Assembly: GCF_016802725.1 (NCBI RefSeq)
Contig: NC_052679.1
Location: 17,787,635-17,851,634, forward strand
DNA from: Solenopsis invicta
Lineage: Eukaryota; Arthropoda; Insecta; Hymenoptera; Formicidae
DNA: 64,000 bases
Direction of reading: 5' to 3'
Every line of letters begins with the position of its first letter. Within the stretch, counting starts at the first letter, position 1. Below are positions 60,439 to 64,000 of this stretch, in pieces. The notes under the pieces were generated by a model. The model did no database searches and had not been told where the DNA came from. It was given only the letters and a program-made list of their open reading frames with translations. The position numbers were made by a program, and so were the translations under genes.

Positions 60439-62659
60439 TGGTAACTGGTATCGACGCGAACATCTCCCGGCGAGCGTCTCCACTCCGCCTCTCCGAATCG
60501 AAAAGAGAGATTAACTAAATAAAGCGTAACGACCTAATTCCAAACATATGTATCGGAAAATGGGATATATGGTCAGAGAGAGCGTTCGCAGAAAAGTAGA
60601 TGTGTGATCTGATTTCGGATCATTGGCGAACGGGTACTACCCTATTTCCGAACCTACGTTTTTCCACGAGGGTCGTGATAAAAGCTCCTAATCACGTACC
60701 GTGGAAAAAAAGCCACACAGGAAAACCACGGAGAACATTTGCGGAAACGCGCGCGCTACAGCCGTAGTTTAGGCGGATATTTTTCTTTGATGTATCGAGT
60801 AACTGTGCCATCGCTTAGATTCCTATTTCCTTTATTTTCTGCGCGAGAAGAGCTCTCCTTTCTGTGTCAGTGGGTCTCAACTGCCTTGTAAAATACCGAG
60901 TACCTTTGATAAATTGACACAAAACATCCAGTAGCCGTTTTTCATCGGGTAAAAGGTACGGCAAATTTTTCATGTATAGTTTATTGCGATACATCTTTCA
61001 CTACGTAATTTCGTACGTAAAACTCAATTATCCGCGAGTGCTAACTATATTATCGTTTGATGAGACTGATCGTATTTTATCGTAGACGTTACATTTGAAC
61101 CAAGTTCAAAGATTAATTAAGCAACCTACATCGAAGATCCACCGAGAGAAATTTGCATTTTATCTTCGAGAGCTGCGCTAAATCTCGTGAATTTTCCCAC
61201 GGCGACGAAAGGAGAAATCTGTAAAAAAATTTATGAGTTTCGGGCGCATCGAATTATTTCGCCAATATTTGTCTGTACCGCGGTGATAAAGGTGCTGCCC
61301 GAGGAATTCGCTCCTTCCTCGCGTTCGTTTCTCTTCTCATTTGGCAAACCTGCCTTTCTGTTGTCACGGAACCAACATGAGAGTGCCGAGCTTTCGCGAG
61401 TCCGACGGCGATGTGCTGCAACGTACCAGCCAGCCGAGCTGCACTCGGTGCACGGGTAAATCGATAGAAGACGGTCTGAAGAGGGAGGGCGAGAAGGGTA
61501 GAGGGTGAGGCGGTGGCGACGGGTGCAGGGGTGAAAACCGGGTAAAGGCGCCGGGATTAGAGTGCCGAACCGGGCTCTAAAGTCTCTCCCCTAGCTTGCG
61601 CCCTGTCTATCACGCGCACGTACGAACTCACACTGTCGAATGGAAGACACTTCCACGTCCTTCCCCCTGTTCACGCGATATCCTCCTACGTGTTTCCCCC
61701 TGTGGATCGGTCCGCCCTGAATCCGGCGTGTTGCCTCTCTTGTGCCCCATGACTCTTAGAGCCACTTGAGTCACGATCTAACGCCACTCCAACACTTCTC
61801 GCTCGAACTAGATTAATGCAACATATGTATTTTTTTAGCTGCGAGAAAAATCACTCGAGTATTTTTTAAAACCGAACTATATAAGTGTCATGTCAAGGTG
61901 CGAGTGCCTTGCAAGTCACTTTTGTTTTTATTCTGGAAAGTTTTTTCTCCATATTTTTATAGTTATTAGGAAATGTGAATCCTTCAACGCAGAAAGAATT
62001 CCCATGGATCGTACGAAGTATCTTAATTACATTTTTTTGTGTTACACTTCCTTCTCGAAAAGGTAGTTTTCGAATTGCTCTTCTTATACACGTGTGTATC
62101 TAAAAAAAAGTACAGCATATAAAAAGTTTAAATTTTTTTTAATATTACTGAGCAATGAATTGTTTTCAGGTCGAATTTCATGGTTACATAATAATCAGGA
62201 TGTTTACTATTAGGAAAATCTGTCATGGAATTTATTTTTTGATACTTATTGTTAGAAAAACTTAGGGAATTTTATAATACTTTTAAATTAAAATTCTATC
62301 TTTTTTTTATTAAATTGTTTCTTTGATTATTTTTTTGATGATGCAAAATTGATCAGCGATAAATATGGTGTATGCTTAATACATTCTCATGTGACTCGCA
62401 AATTTTTATAAAGGAAATTATTGACAACATGACAGTATAAGGCAATATAATTTATTCCGAATTGTTACATGTTTAATTATTTTTCCAATTCTGTACTTCC
62501 GTTGATCCAGATTCGTGCATTGCAAATCATTATGTTATATTGAAAATTTAACGGTAGTAGCGGAAGCGGATGAGATTTATATCAGTCTTTAAACGTCACC
62601 TAGATTTAAAGAGTTTCTCTGTGACTTCCGCTAAGACCTTTCTTTCCCTAGGTTTAATA

Positions 62660-62815
62660 CAGAAAGCCTGATCTTTAACCCCCAGGTTTGTTTTAGGCTT
62701 GACATTGCCCCAAAGTTCTTGGGTTTATGCAGCCCTAGTTCCTTACGCCTTAATACAGCCTTAGCTCCTTAAGCCTTAATACAGCCTTAGTCCCTTAGGC
62801 CTAATACAGTCCCAG
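62660..62815. repeat. Short tandem array, ~25-nt unit (TAATACAGCCTTAG...)
   Basis: The unit CTTAATACAGCCTTAGCTCC followed by TTAAG is repeated at least three times between about 62746 and 62812 (CTTAATACAGCCTTAG twice, CTAATACAGTCCCAG once). Diverged units extend leftward to about 62660 (GTTTAATACAGAAAGCCTGA, GTTTATGCAGCCCTAG). The array is non-coding and a candidate variable-number repeat. Confidence 0.6.
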
Positions 62816-64000
62816 TTTTCTTGACTTCGGAAAAAATATATAGGGTGATTTTGGTAAAGATACTTTCTCGATGGTCTATCATTATTTTTCGAGAGAGCAA
62901 TTAATGGCGATCAAGTAAAAATCTGATATGTTTTGGATGAATTTGAACAGAGAGCAGATGTGCAATTTTCTACATCATGATGACTATTTATGCTGTATTT
63001 AATTCATCTTATTTCTCTTCGATACTTTTTCAAATTTATTATTTCGAACTCAAGTGGCTTTTCTTTGTAATTATATAATTAAGAAACATTGAAAGATGTA
63101 AAATAAATTTATATTTCAAAGCTACATTAAACAATCCTCTTAATAATCTTACCAGAAATTTTGAATAAATGAAATTTTGAATTTCCTGAAAAATTCGTAT
63201 CTGAATTCTTTCATAAAATTCAAGTAAACACTCTGAACAATTGGGTCGTATTGATAAGCGAAAAAGAAAAATGTTATTGCCTCAACGTGAATTTATTAAG
63301 CGCCGCAAAACCAATTGTGGAACGCGTCACACTCAAACGTCTAACTCGAGTATGTCGTACAAACGCTTCTCGTTACGACCGCGGCCGGCCTCGCCCTTGA
63401 TCGAAGCTCCCGTCGGAGTTACAGGATGATTGATGGCAAATCGAGGCCCGGGAAGCGAGCCGCGGGCCTGGGCCCCGGTTACGTTGTACGTCTAATCAAT
63501 ACCAGCGCGCCGGTGCCAGTCACGTTCCTCGGGCACTGCTATCGTGAACGCTCTCCAGCGCTGTGCGAGCCCTGGTATGCGACCTAGAGATCCGAATTTG
63601 TTGACCCGTGACAGAGGAGCGCGCTCCCAGTCCCCCTCCTTACGTCATTGATCACGATCGAGGGCACGAGGGCTGCTCGAAATTCTGCGGTTTGCGGGGA
63701 ATTTCAGTGTTCCCAGTTGCGAACGATGCGGCTGCCGCCGACTGCGTGACGCGGCAATTGCAGCGCGAATATAGAGTTGCCGGGACCTAGAATTCGCTCT
63801 CGTAAATTGAATCTAAGTTGTAAACTGGAATTTAACCGCAGATGGAAATTTATCTGAGTTTGAGAGCGCATAAGGACCACGCGAATGTCGCTTTAACTCC
63901 ATCTTGTTAATGTATTTACAAAGAAGATGCACGTGTAAGTCCCACTTTGTCGACATTCGAGAACGATTTGTACGATAATAACAAGCGAATATTGCATAAT

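Larger units (their letters stand above)
55711..64000. other. Alternating CpG-rich and AT-rich non-coding DNA
   Basis: 56231-57290 and 58011-61810 are CpG-rich, with open frames on both strands at 56785-57298 that begin at non-ATG codons. 57291-58010 and 61811-63240 are AT-rich. The CRE-like dyad (60418) and the tandem array (62660) are the notable contents. The last 760 bp are CpG-rich. Confidence 0.5.

Noticed and set aside
1..64000. Search for bacterial-type systems: operons, CRISPR, toxin-antitoxin, phage genes
   Set aside because: No coding density, no direct-repeat/spacer arrays and no recognisable bacterial proteins; base composition and repeats are those of an animal genome.
1..64000. 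Transposase, reverse transcriptase or viral remnants
   Set aside because: No frame shows RT (YxDD), DDE/DDD transposase or capsid-like motifs; the mobile DNA here is all non-autonomous.

Overview
This window looks like non-coding nuclear DNA from an insect, most likely a hymenopteran such as an ant. That assignment is inferred from texture, not from a recognised gene. CpG is frequent rather than depleted. CpG-rich blocks with TCG, CGA and CGCG words alternate sharply with AT-rich blocks built from short non-autonomous repeats. (TC)n/(GA)n microsatellites, A/T homopolymers and foldback repeats are scattered throughout. No long open frame encodes a recognisable protein. There are no rRNA genes, convincing tRNAs, operons or CRISPR arrays. 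The picture fits one or more very long introns and/or intergenic DNA of the kind found around large developmental or neuronal loci.

The best gene signal is one small plus-strand exon at 26257-26310. It has a pyrimidine-rich acceptor, a GTGAGT donor, a length of 54 nt (divisible by three), and one open phase with codon use biased to C/G in third positions. I do not recognise the protein. Two weaker candidates are start-codon-plus-donor combinations: 39784-39908 (+), downstream of a (TC)n tract, and 12827-12881 (-). Two small open frames, 29256-29474 (-) and 52846-53094 (+, running straight into a poly-A tract), look protein-like but have no known relative I can name.

Layout: 1-4330 CpG-rich; 4331-5340 AT-rich with repeat family C; 5341-6160 CpG-rich; 6161-8420 mainly AT-rich; 8421-10260 CpG-rich; 10261-11330 AT-rich; 11331-13480 CpG-rich; 13481-14360 AT-rich foldback; 14361-21290 mixed, with several foldback elements; 21294-21922 large foldback; 21923-25780 mixed; 25785-26100 family D, then the exon and CpG-rich DNA to 27700; 27700-30340 AT-rich; 30341-31670 CpG-rich; 31671-34000 AT-rich; 34001-35580 CpG-rich; 35617-36310 AT-rich; 36311-37560 CpG-rich; 37580-38140 AT-rich; 38150-42230 mixed; 42231-43910 AT-rich; 43911-46480 CpG-rich; 46483-46919 foldback; 46920-51240 CpG-rich; 51241-51620 AT-rich; 51621-55000 CpG-rich; 55001-56230 AT-rich with nested repeats; 56231-57290 CpG-rich; 57291-58010 AT-rich; 58011-61810 CpG-rich; 61811-63240 AT-rich with a tandem repeat; 63241-64000 CpG-rich.

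The most informative architecture is the repeat landscape. Many AT-rich islands are bounded by variants of one terminal motif (TACACTGAGAAAAA-like, with the leading TA a possible target-site duplication), and several are long foldbacks. At least five sub-families can be separated by internal sequence, and one insertion is visibly nested inside an older repeat. All joins and alignments were made by eye.
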